DNA from: Rugalucina vietnamica
Lineage: Eukaryota; Mollusca; Bivalvia; Lucinida; Lucinidae
DNA length: 64,000 nucleotides
NCBI GenBank assembly: GCA_964017185.1
Contig: OZ024871.1
Location: forward strand, 57,215,226 to 57,279,225
Reading direction: 5' to 3'
Shown here: positions 48,352 through 59,600 of the stretch, piece after piece
How the letters are laid out: every line of letters begins with the position of its first letter
Numbering within the stretch: the stretch's first letter is position 1
Notes under the pieces: model-generated
The model's database searches: none
What the model was told of the DNA's origin: nothing
What the model saw: the letters and a program-made list of their open reading frames with translations, nothing else
Position numbers and translations under genes: made by a program

Positions 48352-49313
48352 CAGTCAGACATAAGTTAAGCATCACCCTAACATTATTCTGGAGACGGTT
48401 TTGAGGTAACAATTACTTCATAACAACAATTATTCTGTGACGACATTTTACCAGTGTTCTTTCTTGATCTGTTAGAAGTGTCAGAATGCCACTTGTCCCA
48501 ACCGCTTCGACTCTGTGGGGCCATTTATACACTTACCCCTAATTTGGGGGTATACCCTAAGAAATTGTATAATTCATCAATAACTATTCGATTTGAATTT
48601 GTATCAGCTCGAAAATAAAGTAGAGTTAAAAATAAACAAGATCCAACATGCATTTTGTTATACTCAATGTTTTATGGAAGTTACAGGAATAGCCACCCAA
48701 ACTTTTTCGCTTATTATGTAAACGTTAAGTTTTCACTATGTAACATGTCATTCCTGAACCTTTCATAACTTTTGATATCAGAGATATCAGTTCGCGTTTT
48801 CATGGTGGTTAGGATGGATTTGACATTGTAACAAAATGACATTGACATTTTACACTTTTTGGCGATTTGGACTTTTTAAATTTCTGGGCTATTTTAGGGT
48901 ATGTTTACATTATCAATTGCCTTAAGGTGTTTCAAGATTTGTTGTCAATTATCATTGATTTATCAAATGTCATAAATGTCACAAGTCAAATAGTTTTGTC
49001 AAGTTAATTCTGGAACATGTTCCAAGAGGTTTCGAAGTTGCAGTTATATCATAAAGCACTCTACATCGTGTAAAGCGGGTCCGTAAAAAGCAAGGTTCAG
49101 AACATGTAGCAAACTTGTGTTTTCAATTCATGGAGGGTAGGGTTGTGCATCCAGTCAGTACGACAAATGTTTGCATGACATTGGCAGTTGTTTAATACCT
49201 CTTTACTCCTAAATAATCACGCTAAGTTTCAAAACATACATGGAGAAGAAATGTCACCTATTAAAAAGTTATGATACAATATGTTCAGGTGATGCTTAAC
49301 TTATGTCTGACTG
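48352..49313. mobile_element. Non-autonomous Tc1/mariner-type element, 962 bp
   Basis: TIRs CAGTCAGACATAAGTTAAGC... and complement, flanked by TA (48350-48351, 49314-49315). CAGT ends and a TA target are typical of Tc1/mariner. No transposase frame. Similar in size and TIR middle (ATAAGTTA) to 1399-2331. Confidence 0.8.
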
Positions 49314-49883
49314 TATATAAATGTTACCGCGCTGTGCCTTCGATCTCCATGTGTCGCGCCTCGTAGTGGGCGGTACTATCCACGACATTCCGTCCTGGCA
49401 TCTTCCCCTCTGTGCTGGTCAAAAGTACATTCTGACAAGGACCCTATATATAGGGTCCTTGATTCTGAGAAGAATCCTGGCCATTTGTGGAAGAAAGCAG
49501 GACGGTGATCCTGTAGCGAGTGCACTTCTAGATAGAGGTGAACCACTATTGTAGTGCGCACTCGTATTTTAGAACCTCGAAGTGTCTTTCATTAGACTAT
49601 CAGACATTGGAATGACCTTCCTGTTTCTATAATTTACACTGCTGAAATTTCTATTATTTCCACTGCTGAAATCTGTCTGCACAGTACTTTCACCAGTAAA
49701 CTATAATCCCGATTCTGTCAGATAATTGTGTGTCCAAGTTTGCTTTTTTTTGTGCGAGTTAGAATTTCGCTCAGCTGTCTGTTGATAGCTGTTCCGTCCA
49801 CAAATGCACTCCATGTTTATAGACTGTTCAAAATAGCCATAATTTCCATATAAGACATATAATTACAGGGCTTCTGAGCATAT
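49314..49883. other. Short spacer with a 24 bp perfect palindrome
   Basis: 49437-49460 is a perfect palindrome centred on TATATA with GGACCC arms. It is relatively GC-rich around it, with overlapping frames on both strands and no recognisable protein. The left retrotransposon target copy ATAT is at 49880-49883. Confidence 0.5.
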
Positions 49884-50678
49884 TGTTATATATAATTGAT
49901 TCAATAATATTGATTCTTTTAAAAGCTATTACTTATAATTTATATATATATAATCAAAGGGGAGTAACCCAATTAATTAATATATATTTCTTTTTATGTT
50001 TCTACAATTTATTATCTAGAACTTTGTAGAAGAATGTCATTGATTATTTTTATCACTGTTATATAATTTAGAAGTATAGAAAATTCTATGAGCACTTTGT
50101 GGATAATTCCAGATGAAAATGGAGTGAGTGTTTTTTTTTACCATAAGTTAAAAATATATTTGGACTATGTATACTGAGATCTCGAAGGGTCTAGTGGACT
50201 CTCGTTTAGTCTTGATGGTCGTTGCGGCCTTGAATTCTCTCTGGAGAATTCTAAATTCTCTTTGGAGAATTTAAAAGAACTTTCGTTTAGTTCGTTTCTT
50301 TTCTAGAGAAAAGTTTATTATATCATTCTCTAGAAACCTGGAGAATTTCCTTAGATGTATAAATATAGGTCCCAATTCAGTCGTAGGTATTCAGAAATTT
50401 GAAGTGATTTAAAGTATATAATTTTACTTATTGTTTCACTAGTGTTTTGTGTGGATTAAAATATACGTGCTCATATTCTGGTTACTGGATTGTGGACTTA
50501 CATTTGAGGGACAAGGACTTATTTGACATTAACTTTGTAAGTTATTTATTTATTTATTTACTTATCTGTTTGTTTGTTTTATGTATTTGCAGCATTTATT
50601 TGTTTGATTAAATATTGTTAAGTTTAAATTACTTGGTTGTTTTTCGCTGTACCTGTCTAGTTACGCTAGGTCGTAACA
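49884..50678 (+). repeat. Left LTR, 795 bp
   Basis: Begins TGTTATATATAATTG and ends CTAGGTCGTAACA. A TATA box TATAAATA is at 50358-50365. Upstream (about 50233-50345) are three palindromic TTCTCTnTGGAGAA-like motifs. It differs from the other LTRs by a 2 bp gap (TATACGTG against TATACATGTG). Confidence 0.95.
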
Positions 50679-50683
50679 GATTT

Positions 50684-50708
50684 TGGGGGCTCTGAGCCGG
50701 GATTGAAC
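50684..50708 (+). other. Probable primer binding site
   Basis: Five bases after the LTR comes TGGGGGCTCTGAGCCGGG and on to ATTGAAC. Its reverse complement looks like a tRNA 3' end with a TTCAATC T-loop and CCA, giving unusually long potential pairing (about 25 nt). One extra C prevents a clean tRNA assignment. The same site is at 56585-56609. Confidence 0.55.
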
Positions 50709-50778
50709 ATTTTGTGCACCTATTTTATTCTGAATTTGAAAAGATATTTATTGTTTGTCATACCAGCAAAAAGCAACC

Positions 50779-53700
50779 ATGTTATTCAAACTTGAAGATT
50801 TCATTGCTGCGCCTTCTCAAGAGCTGTTAAACTTGGCCAAAAAGAGTGATCTTTTAGACATTGCTAGTCATTATAGCATACCTGATGTCAAAACATCTAT
50901 GTTAAAACGTGAAATTAAGAATGTTATCATTCAGTTTCTTGTTGATGAGGAATTTTTTGAACCCTCAGCTACATCTCTTATTATGGTCTCACAAACCGAC
51001 ATACAGCTGAAAGAGTTAGAATTAAAAAGGCATCTTGAATTGGAAAAATTAAGATTAGAATTTGAAGAAAAAAGAAGGGCAGATAAGGAAGAAAGGGAAG
51101 AAAGAATGCAAAAAGAAAAGTTAGCATTTGAAGAAAGGGAAAGAGAAAAACAAAGAGAAATGGAAGAAAGACAGAAAGAAAAACAAAGAGAAATGGAAGA
51201 AAGAGAGAAAGAAAAACAAAGGGAAATGGAAGAACGAGAGAAGGAAAAACACAGAGAAATGTTAAAAGAAATAGAACTTGAAAAAGAAAGAATGCATTAT
51301 GATATTAAAATGAAAGAGCTTGAATTAAGCAGTAAATCAATGCCTCCTGTGTCTTTTGATCCTAGTAAAGTATTTGATGTTACAAAGCATATCAGGCTCG
51401 TTCCTCCATTTCAAGAAAAAGAGGTAGATAAGTACTTTTTACATTTTGAGAAGGTAGCAGAAAATTTGAAATGGCCAAAAGAGCATTGGACCTTGCTTCT
51501 ACAGAGTGTTGTTATTGGTAAAGCTCGAGAAATTTACACTCAGCTTCCACTTGATCAAAGTTCAGATTATGACACAGTCAAAAATCTGATTCTTAAGGCT
51601 TATGAATTGGTACCTGAAGCTTACAGGCAGAAATTCAGAAATTGTAGGAAAGAACATGATCAAACCCATGTAGAATTTGCTAGAACTAAGGAGCAATTAT
51701 TTGATAGGTGGTGTTCTTCAAAGGATGTAAAGTCTGATCATGCAAAATTAAGACAGCTCATGCTTGTTGAAGAGTTCAAACGATGCATACACTCTGATGT
51801 CAAATCTTTTCTTGACGAAAGGGAAGTAGAAACTTTAGATGTAGCAGCACGATTAGCTGATGATTATGCTTTGACTCATAAGGTGTCTTTTGTAAATAAG
51901 CCTTACAAAAAACCTTTTAACCCTCAATTCAAACCTAATACACCACAGTCAAAACCATTTAACCCTCAACAGAGAAATAATTCTCCTCAACCTAATCCAC
52001 AACCACAAGCTGGACTAACAGCTGATAGTTCCAGTCCTTCACATAATCCTAAAAATAAAGATACTAGTGAAAACAAAGGTCAAAGATCCTCATACTCACC
52101 CCGGCTGTTTTGCAATTATTGTAAAGGTGACGGTCACGTCATTTCTGAATGTGAAACTTTGAAAAGAAGAAAAGAGAGACAAAATCAAAATAATTCTAGA
52201 CCAACAGGTCTTACTTCTTTAAGGTCAAAACCACAGTCGATTATTCAGGATGAAAATCCTATTTTGGCCAAAACGTCTGCGACTGATTGTATTATGGAGA
52301 TTTATGAACCATTCTTATCAGAAGGTTTTGTGTCACTTACTAGTGATTCTGCCCAGTCTACCCCTATTAAAATCTTACGAGATACCGGAGCTTCTCAGTC
52401 TCTTATTTTAGCAGATACCCTGCCTTTTTCCGAGAAGACTTCAACTGGGACAAGTGTCCTTATTCAGGGAGTAGAGTGTGGATTTGTTAATGTACCGCTC
52501 CATAACATTTATTTGTCTTCAGACTTAGTTTCTGGTCCTGTGGCTGTAGGTATTAGACCTTCTTTACCTTTTAAAGGTGTTCACTTGCTATTAGGCAATG
52601 ACTTAGCCGGAGATAAGGTTGTGGTAAACCCACTTTTGACCAATACACCTTGTGAGGAACAATTGCCTGATCCCATTGAGCAGGAAATTCCTGATCTTTA
52701 CCCTTCATGTGCCGTTACAAGGGCTATGGCAAAGAAAGTCAAATTGAATGATGGGATACAGGATGTTGACTTAACTGACACTTTTATAGGTCAGTCTTTT
52801 CATGATGAGATTACAAAATCTCTTTCTTCAAGTCAAACTGACTTCAACAATCAAAGGTCAGACAATGACCTTTCACCTTCAATTTTTGACCAAGGTCACG
52901 ACCAAATGTCAAGGTCACAACTTTGTCAAGAACAGCACAGTGATCCTGAAATCTCGCCTTTATTTGAAAGGGCTTTAGATGAAAATGAAATTTCTCAGGT
53001 TCCTGTTTGTTTTTATGTCAAAAATGACATTTTAATGAGAAAATGGCGTCCTCCTGATGTTTCAGCGGAAGACGAATGGACCATAAATCACCAAATTGTG
53101 GTTCCCAAGGCTTATCGTCCTGAAATCTTAAACTTGGCCCATGAAACTCCCATGTCAGGTCATTTAGGGATAAGTAAGACTTACCACAAAATTCTCAAGC
53201 ATTTCTACTGGCCAGGATTAAAATCTGATGTTTCCCAACATTGCAAATCCTGTCACACTTGTCAAATGGTAGGAAAACCTAATCAGACTATTCCAAAAGC
53301 TAATTTACAGCCTATTCCTGCATTTGATGAACCATTTAGTAGGATTATCATTGACTGTGTAGGTCCGTTACCCAAGACTAAATCAGGTTGCCAATATCTC
53401 TTGACTATAATGTGTGCTTCAACACATTTTCCTGAAGCAATTCCACTCAGGAATATCAAGACGAAAACAATAGTTAAGGCCCTTGTAAAGTTTTTCACAC
53501 TTGTAGGTCTTCCAAAATCAGTCCAATCAGATCAGGGTTCCAATTTTATGTCAGGAACATTTCAGCAAGTAATGCATGAACTTGGCATTAAACAATACAA
53601 GTCATCAGCTTATCATCCTGAAAGTCAAGGTGCTTTGGAAAGATTCCATCAAACTTTGAAGAACATGATCAGATCTTACTGTTTTGACACCGAAAAAGAT

Positions 53701-55698
53701 TGGGATGAAGGCATACATTTGCTATTATTTGCTGTCAGAGAGTCAGTACAAGAGTCTCTTGGGTTCAGTCCGTTTGAACTTGTTTTCGGACACACTGTTC
53801 GTGGACCTTTAAAACTTATGAAAGAGAAGTTTCTTTCAAGTAATGACAGTCCTTTGAACTTACTTCAGTATGTGTCTGACTTCAAAACTAGATTGACAAA
53901 AGCTTGGGAAGTTGCTCGGTCCAATCTTAAGTCAGCTCAGAGCAAAATGAAGTTGCATTTTGATGAAAATGCTCAGAACAGAAATTTTGACCCTGGAGAC
54001 AAGGTGATTGCTCTTTTGCCCATTCCTGGCAGGCCATTACAAGCTAGATATTATGGTCCATATACTGTTGAGAAAAAGTTAAGTGATGTAAATTACATTG
54101 TTAACACTCCTGGGAGGCGCAAGCAAAAACAATTATGTCATATTAACATGCTTAAAAAGTACATTGATAGGGATAGTGATAATGATAGTTCAGTTATTTC
54201 CTCAGTAAGCATAGTTAATTCTGTCCCTCATGAACAAAATCAGACAGACTTTGAAGAAATGAACTCTGTGAACTGTGAACCATTATCCTCAAAACTCCAG
54301 AATTCTGACATTCTGCATGACCTCGATCAGAAACTGTCACATCTAGATCCGGACAAGAAACATGAACTAAAACAATTAATTCTTGAATATGAGCACTTAT
54401 TTCCGGACATTCCATCCAGAACCGATAAAATCTACCATGATGTAGACATTATTGAAGGAGCAAAACCGGTGAAACAACATCCGTATAGACTTCATCCTGA
54501 AAGACAACAATATCTCAGGAAAGAAGTTAAGTATTTGCTGGACAATGACTTTATAGAACCTAGTCAAAGTGAATGGAGTTCTCCTTGTATACTTGTGCCA
54601 AAATCTGATGGGACATTTCGAATGTGCACAGACTATAGAAAAGTAAATTCTGTCACAAAAACTGACACATTTCCCATACCAAGAATTGATGACTGCATCG
54701 ACAACATTGGTCACGCCAAATATGTGACAAAATTCCATCTATTGAAAAGGTTTTGGCAGATTCCATTTACAGACAGTCCAAAGGAGATTTTAGAATTTGT
54801 TACTACAGAAAGACAATTTCGAAATAAACTGAAAGCGCTGAAATGTTGCTTGGTTCGCTTGGTTAATAGTTTGATTTTCGGTCTGGATGGGTGTAAAGCT
54901 TACATCGACGATGCCATCATCTACAGTGAAGAGTGGAAACAACACCTGGAGATCATCAGATAATTCTTCAAAAGACTCAGTGATGCTAAACTGACAATAA
55001 ACTTACCGAAAAGTGAATTTTGCCATGCTAGTTTGACATTTCTAGGACATATTGTTGGACAAGGTCAGGTCAGGCCTGTAGAAGCCAAAGTTGAGGCTAT
55101 ATCAGATTTTCCTGTACCTACAGGAAAACGGCAACTGATGCGCTTTTTGGGTATGGCTGGATATTACAGAAAGTTCTGTAATAATTTTTCAGTTATAGCT
55201 GAGCCTTTGACAAATTTACTTGGTAAGAAGGTCAGGTATGTTTGGTCTGAGGCTTGTCAGAAGTCTTTTGATCAGTTAAAGGCCATACTTAAGAGTGCTC
55301 CAGTTCTATCAGCACCACGCTTTGACAGAGAATTCAAAATGGCGGTGGATGCATGTGATGTTGGTGCAGGCAGTGTATTGTTACAAGAAGATGACAATGG
55401 TGTTGATCATCCTGTTTGTTACTTTTCAAAGAAGTTTGACAAACATCAAAGAAATTATTCTACTATAGAGAAAGAATGTCTATCTCTTATTCTTGCCCTT
55501 CAACACTTTCAAGTGTATCTGTCTTCTGCAAATTCACCAATTGTCGTCTTCAGTGATCACAATCCACTGACCTTCATACACAAAATGAAAAACAAGAATC
55601 AGCGTTTGCTCAGATGGAGTCTCATGTTGCAAGAGCACAATCTTGACATTAGACACATAAAAGGTAGAGATAATATAGACACCCTTTCAAGAGCTTGA
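50779..55698 (+). pseudogene. gag-pol of internal copy 1, interrupted by a stop
   Basis: First ATG at 50779. Open to TAA at 54961-54963, where copy 2 has GAA, then the same frame continues through RNase H to 55698. Near the end it also lacks 6 bp (IDTLSRA against IIPDTLSRA). Domains: N-terminal SAP-like region, E/R/K-rich coiled coil (51000-51300), SCAN-like capsid region, zinc knuckle CNYCKGDGHVISEC (52111), protease DTGAS (52381), integrase with HHCC and D,D(35)E, a GPY motif, RT with YIDD (54901), and RNase H. The RT carries the lesions described for copy 2. Confidence 0.88.
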
Positions 55699-55733
55699 CA
55701 GTTTTGCCTTGTATGTTTGCATATGAGTATTGC

Positions 55734-55766
55734 AAAAGAAAGTTTTATTTCACAAAACTTTCTTTT
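55734..55766 (+). other. 13 bp hairpin before the polypurine tract, copy 1
   Basis: AAAAGAAAGTTTT and AAAACTTTCTTTT pair perfectly around a 7-base loop. The polypurine tract GAAGAGGGGAAG follows at 55771-55782, directly before the LTR. Copy 2 has the same at 61641-61673 and 61678-61689. Confidence 0.8.
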
Positions 55767-55782
55767 CGTTGAAGAGGGGAAG

Positions 55783-56579
55783 TGTTATATATAATTGATT
55801 CAATAATATTGATTCTTTTAAAAGCTATTACTTATAATTTATATATATATAATCAAAGGGGAGTAACCCAATTAATTAATATATATTTCTTTTTATGTTT
55901 CTACAATTTATTATCTAGAACTTTGTAGAAGAATGTCATTGATTATTTTTATCACTGTTATATAATTTAGAAGTATAGAAAATTCTATGAGCACTTTGTG
56001 GATAATTCCAGATGAAAATGGAGTGAGTGTTTTTTTTTACCATAAGTTAAAAATATATTTGGACTATGTATACTGAGATCTCGAAGGGTCTAGTGGACTC
56101 TCGTTTAGTCTTGATGGTCGTTGCGGCCTTGAATTCTCTCTGGAGAATTCTAAATTCTCTTTGGAGAATTTAAAAGAACTTTCGTTTAGTTCGTTTCTTT
56201 TCTAGAGAAAAGTTTATTATATCATTCTCTAGAAACCTGGAGAATTTCCTTAGATGTATAAATATAGGTCCCAATTCAGTCGTAGGTATTCAGAAATTTG
56301 AAGTGATTTAAAGTATATAATTTTACTTATTGTTTCACTAGTGTTTTGTGTGGATTAAAATATACATGTGCTCATATTCTGGTTACTGGATTGTGGACTT
56401 ACATTTGAGGGACAAGGACTTATTTGACATTAACTTTGTAAGTTATTTATTTATTTATTTACTTATCTGTTTGTTTGTTTTATGTATTTGCAGCATTTAT
56501 TTGTTTGATTAAATATTGTTAAGTTTAAATTACTTGGTTGTTTTTCGCTGTACCTGTCTAGTTACGCTAGGTCGTAACA
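55783..56579 (+). repeat. Middle LTR, 797 bp, shared by both copies
   Basis: Serves as 3' LTR of copy 1 and 5' LTR of copy 2. TATA box at about 56257. Only a few base differences from the outer LTRs. Confidence 0.95.
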
Positions 56580-56679
56580 GATTTTGGGGGCTCTGAGCCG
56601 GGATTGAACATTTTGTGCACCTATTTTATTCTGAATTTGAAAAGATATTTATTGTTTGTCATACCAGCAAAAAGCAACC

Positions 56680-59600
56680 ATGTTATTCAAACTTGAAGAT
56701 TTCATTGCTGCGCCTTCTCAAGAGCTGTTAAACTTGGCCAAAAAGAGTGATCTTTTAGACATTGCTAGTCATTATAGCATACCTGATGTCAAAACATCTA
56801 TGTTAAAACGTGAAATTAAGAATGTTATCATTCAGTTTCTTGTTGATGAGGAATTTTTTGAACCCTCGGCTACATCTCTTATTATGGTCTCACAAACCGA
56901 CATACAGCTGAAAGAGTTAGAATTAAAAAGGCATCTTGAATTGGAAAAATTAAGATTAGAATTTGAAGAAAAAAGAAGGGCAGATAAGGAAGAAAGGGAA
57001 GAAAGAATGCAAAAAGAAAAGTTAGCATTTGAAGAAAGGGAAAGAGAAAAACAAAGAGAAATGGAAGAAAGACAGAAAGAAAAACAAAGAGAAATGGAAG
57101 AAAGAGAGAAAGAAAAACAAAGGGAAATGGAAGAACGAGAGAAGGAAAAACACAGAGAAATGTTAAAAGAAATAGAACTTGAAAAAGAAAGAATGCATTA
57201 TGATATTAAAATGAAAGAGCTTGAATTAAGCAGTAAATCAATGCCTCCTGTGTCTTTTGATCCTAGTAAAGTATTTGATGTTACAAAGCATATCAGGCTC
57301 GTTCCTCCATTTCAAGAAAAAGAGGTAGATAAGTACTTTTTACATTTTGAGAAGGTAGCAGAAAATTTGAAATGGCCAAAAGATCATTGGACCTTGCTTC
57401 TACAGAGTGTTGTTATTGGTAAAGCTCGAGAAATTTACACTCAGCTTCCACTTGATCAAAGTTCAGATTATGACACAGTCAAAAATCTGATTCTTAAGGC
57501 TTATGAATTAGTACCTGAAGCTTACAGGCAGAAATTCAGAAATTGTAGGAAAGAACATGATCAAACCCATGTAGAATTTGCTAGAACTAAGGAGCAATTA
57601 TTTGATAGGTGGTGTTCTTCAAAGGATGTAAAGTCTGATCATGCAAAATTAAGACAGCTCATGCTTGTTGAAGAGTTCAAACGATGCATACACTCTGATG
57701 TCAAATCTTTTCTTGACGAAAGGGAAGTAGAAACTTTAGATGTAGCAGCACGATTAGCTGATGATTATGCTTTGACTCATAAGGTGTCTTTTGTAAATAA
57801 GCCTTACAAAAAACCTTTTAACCCTCAATTCAAACCTAATACACCTCAGTCAAAACCATTTAACCCTCAACAGAGAAATAATTCTCCTCAACCTAATCCA
57901 CAACCACAAGCTGGACTAACAGCTGATAGTTCCAGTCCTTCACATAATCCTAAAAATAAAGATACTAGTGAAAACAAAGGTCAAAGATCCTCATACTCAC
58001 CCCGGCTGTTTTGCAATTATTGTAAAGGTGACGGTCACGTCATTTCTGAATGTGAAACTTTGAAAAGAAGAAAAGAGAGACAAAATCAAAATAATTCTAG
58101 ACCAACAGGTCTTACTTCTTTAAGGTCAAAACCACAGTCGATTATTCAGGATGAAAATCCTATTTTGGCCAAAACGTCTGCGACTGATTGTATTATGGAG
58201 ATTTATGAACCATTCTTATCAGAAGGTTTTGTGTCACTTACTAGTGATTCTGCCCAGTCTACCCCTATTAAAATCTTACGAGATACCGGAACTTCTCAGT
58301 CTCTTATTTTAGCAGATACCCTGCCTTTTTCCGAGAAGACTTCAACTGGGACAAGTGTCCTTATTCAGGGAGTAGAGTGTGGATTTGTTAATGTACCGCT
58401 CCATAACATTTATTTGTCTTCAGACTTAGTTTCTGGTCCTGTGGCTGTAGGTATTAGACCTTCTTTACATTTTAAAGGTGTTCACTTGCTATTAGGCAAT
58501 GACTTAGCCGGAGATAAGGTTGTGGTAAACCCACTTTTGACCAATACACCTTGTGAGGAACAATTGCCTGATCCCATTGAGCAGGAAATTCCTGATCTTT
58601 ACCCTTCATGTGCCGTTACAAGGGCTATGGCAAAGAAAGTCAAATTGAATGATGGGATACAGGATGTTGACTTAACTGACACTTTTATAGGTCAGTCTTT
58701 TCATGATGAGATTACAAAATCTCTTTCTTCAAGTCAAACTGACTTCAACAATCAAAGGTCAGACAATGACCTTTCACCTTCAATTTTTGACCAAGGTCAC
58801 GACCAAATGTCAAGGTCACAACTTTGTCAAGAACAGCACAGTGATCCTGAAATCTCGCCTTTATTTGAAAGGGCTTTAGATGAAAATGAAATTTCTCAGG
58901 TTCCTGTTTGTTTTTATGTCAAAAATGACATTTTAATGAGAAAATGGCGTCCTCCTGATGTTTCAGCGGAAGACGAATGGACCATAAATCACCAAATTGT
59001 GGTTCCCAAGGCTTATCGTCCTGAAATCTTAAACTTGGCCCATGAAACTCCCATGTCAGGTCATTTAGGGATAAGTAAGACTTACCACAAAATTCTCAAG
59101 CATTTCTACTGGCCAGGATTAAAATCTGATGTTTCCCAACATTGCAAATCCTGTCACACTTGTCAAATGGTAGGAAAACCTAATCAGACTATTCCAAAAG
59201 CTAATTTACAGCCTATTCCTGCATTTGATGAACCATTTAGTAGGATTATCATTGACTGTGTAGGTCCGTTACCCAAGACTAAATCAGGTTGCCAATATCT
59301 CTTGACTATAATGTGTGCTTCAACACGTTTTCCTGAAGCAATTCCACTCAGGAATATCAAGACGAAAACAATAGTTAAGGCCCTTGTAAAGTTTTTCACA
59401 CTTGTAGGTCTTCCAAAATCAGTCCAATCAGATCAGGGTTCCAATTTTATGTCAGGAACATTTCAGCAAGTAATGCATGAACTTGGCATTAAACAATACA
59501 AGTCATCAGCTTATCATCCTGAAAGTCAAGGTGCTTTGGAAAGATTCCATCAAACTTTGAAGAACATGATCAGATCTTACTGTTTTGACACCGAAAAAGA

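Noticed and set aside
49321-49554. 77-codon plus-strand frame as a host exon
   Set aside because: An opposite-strand frame is equally open, and the sequence contains a palindrome that makes similar peptides on both strands.
50755-50778. gag start at a TTG codon (50755, 56656)
   Set aside because: The first ATG is at 50779/56680. A non-ATG start is possible but nothing in the sequence requires it.
54961-54963. The stop in gag-pol copy 1 as a programmed readthrough site
   Set aside because: Copy 2 has GAA at the same place and is otherwise nearly identical, so a simple point mutation explains it.
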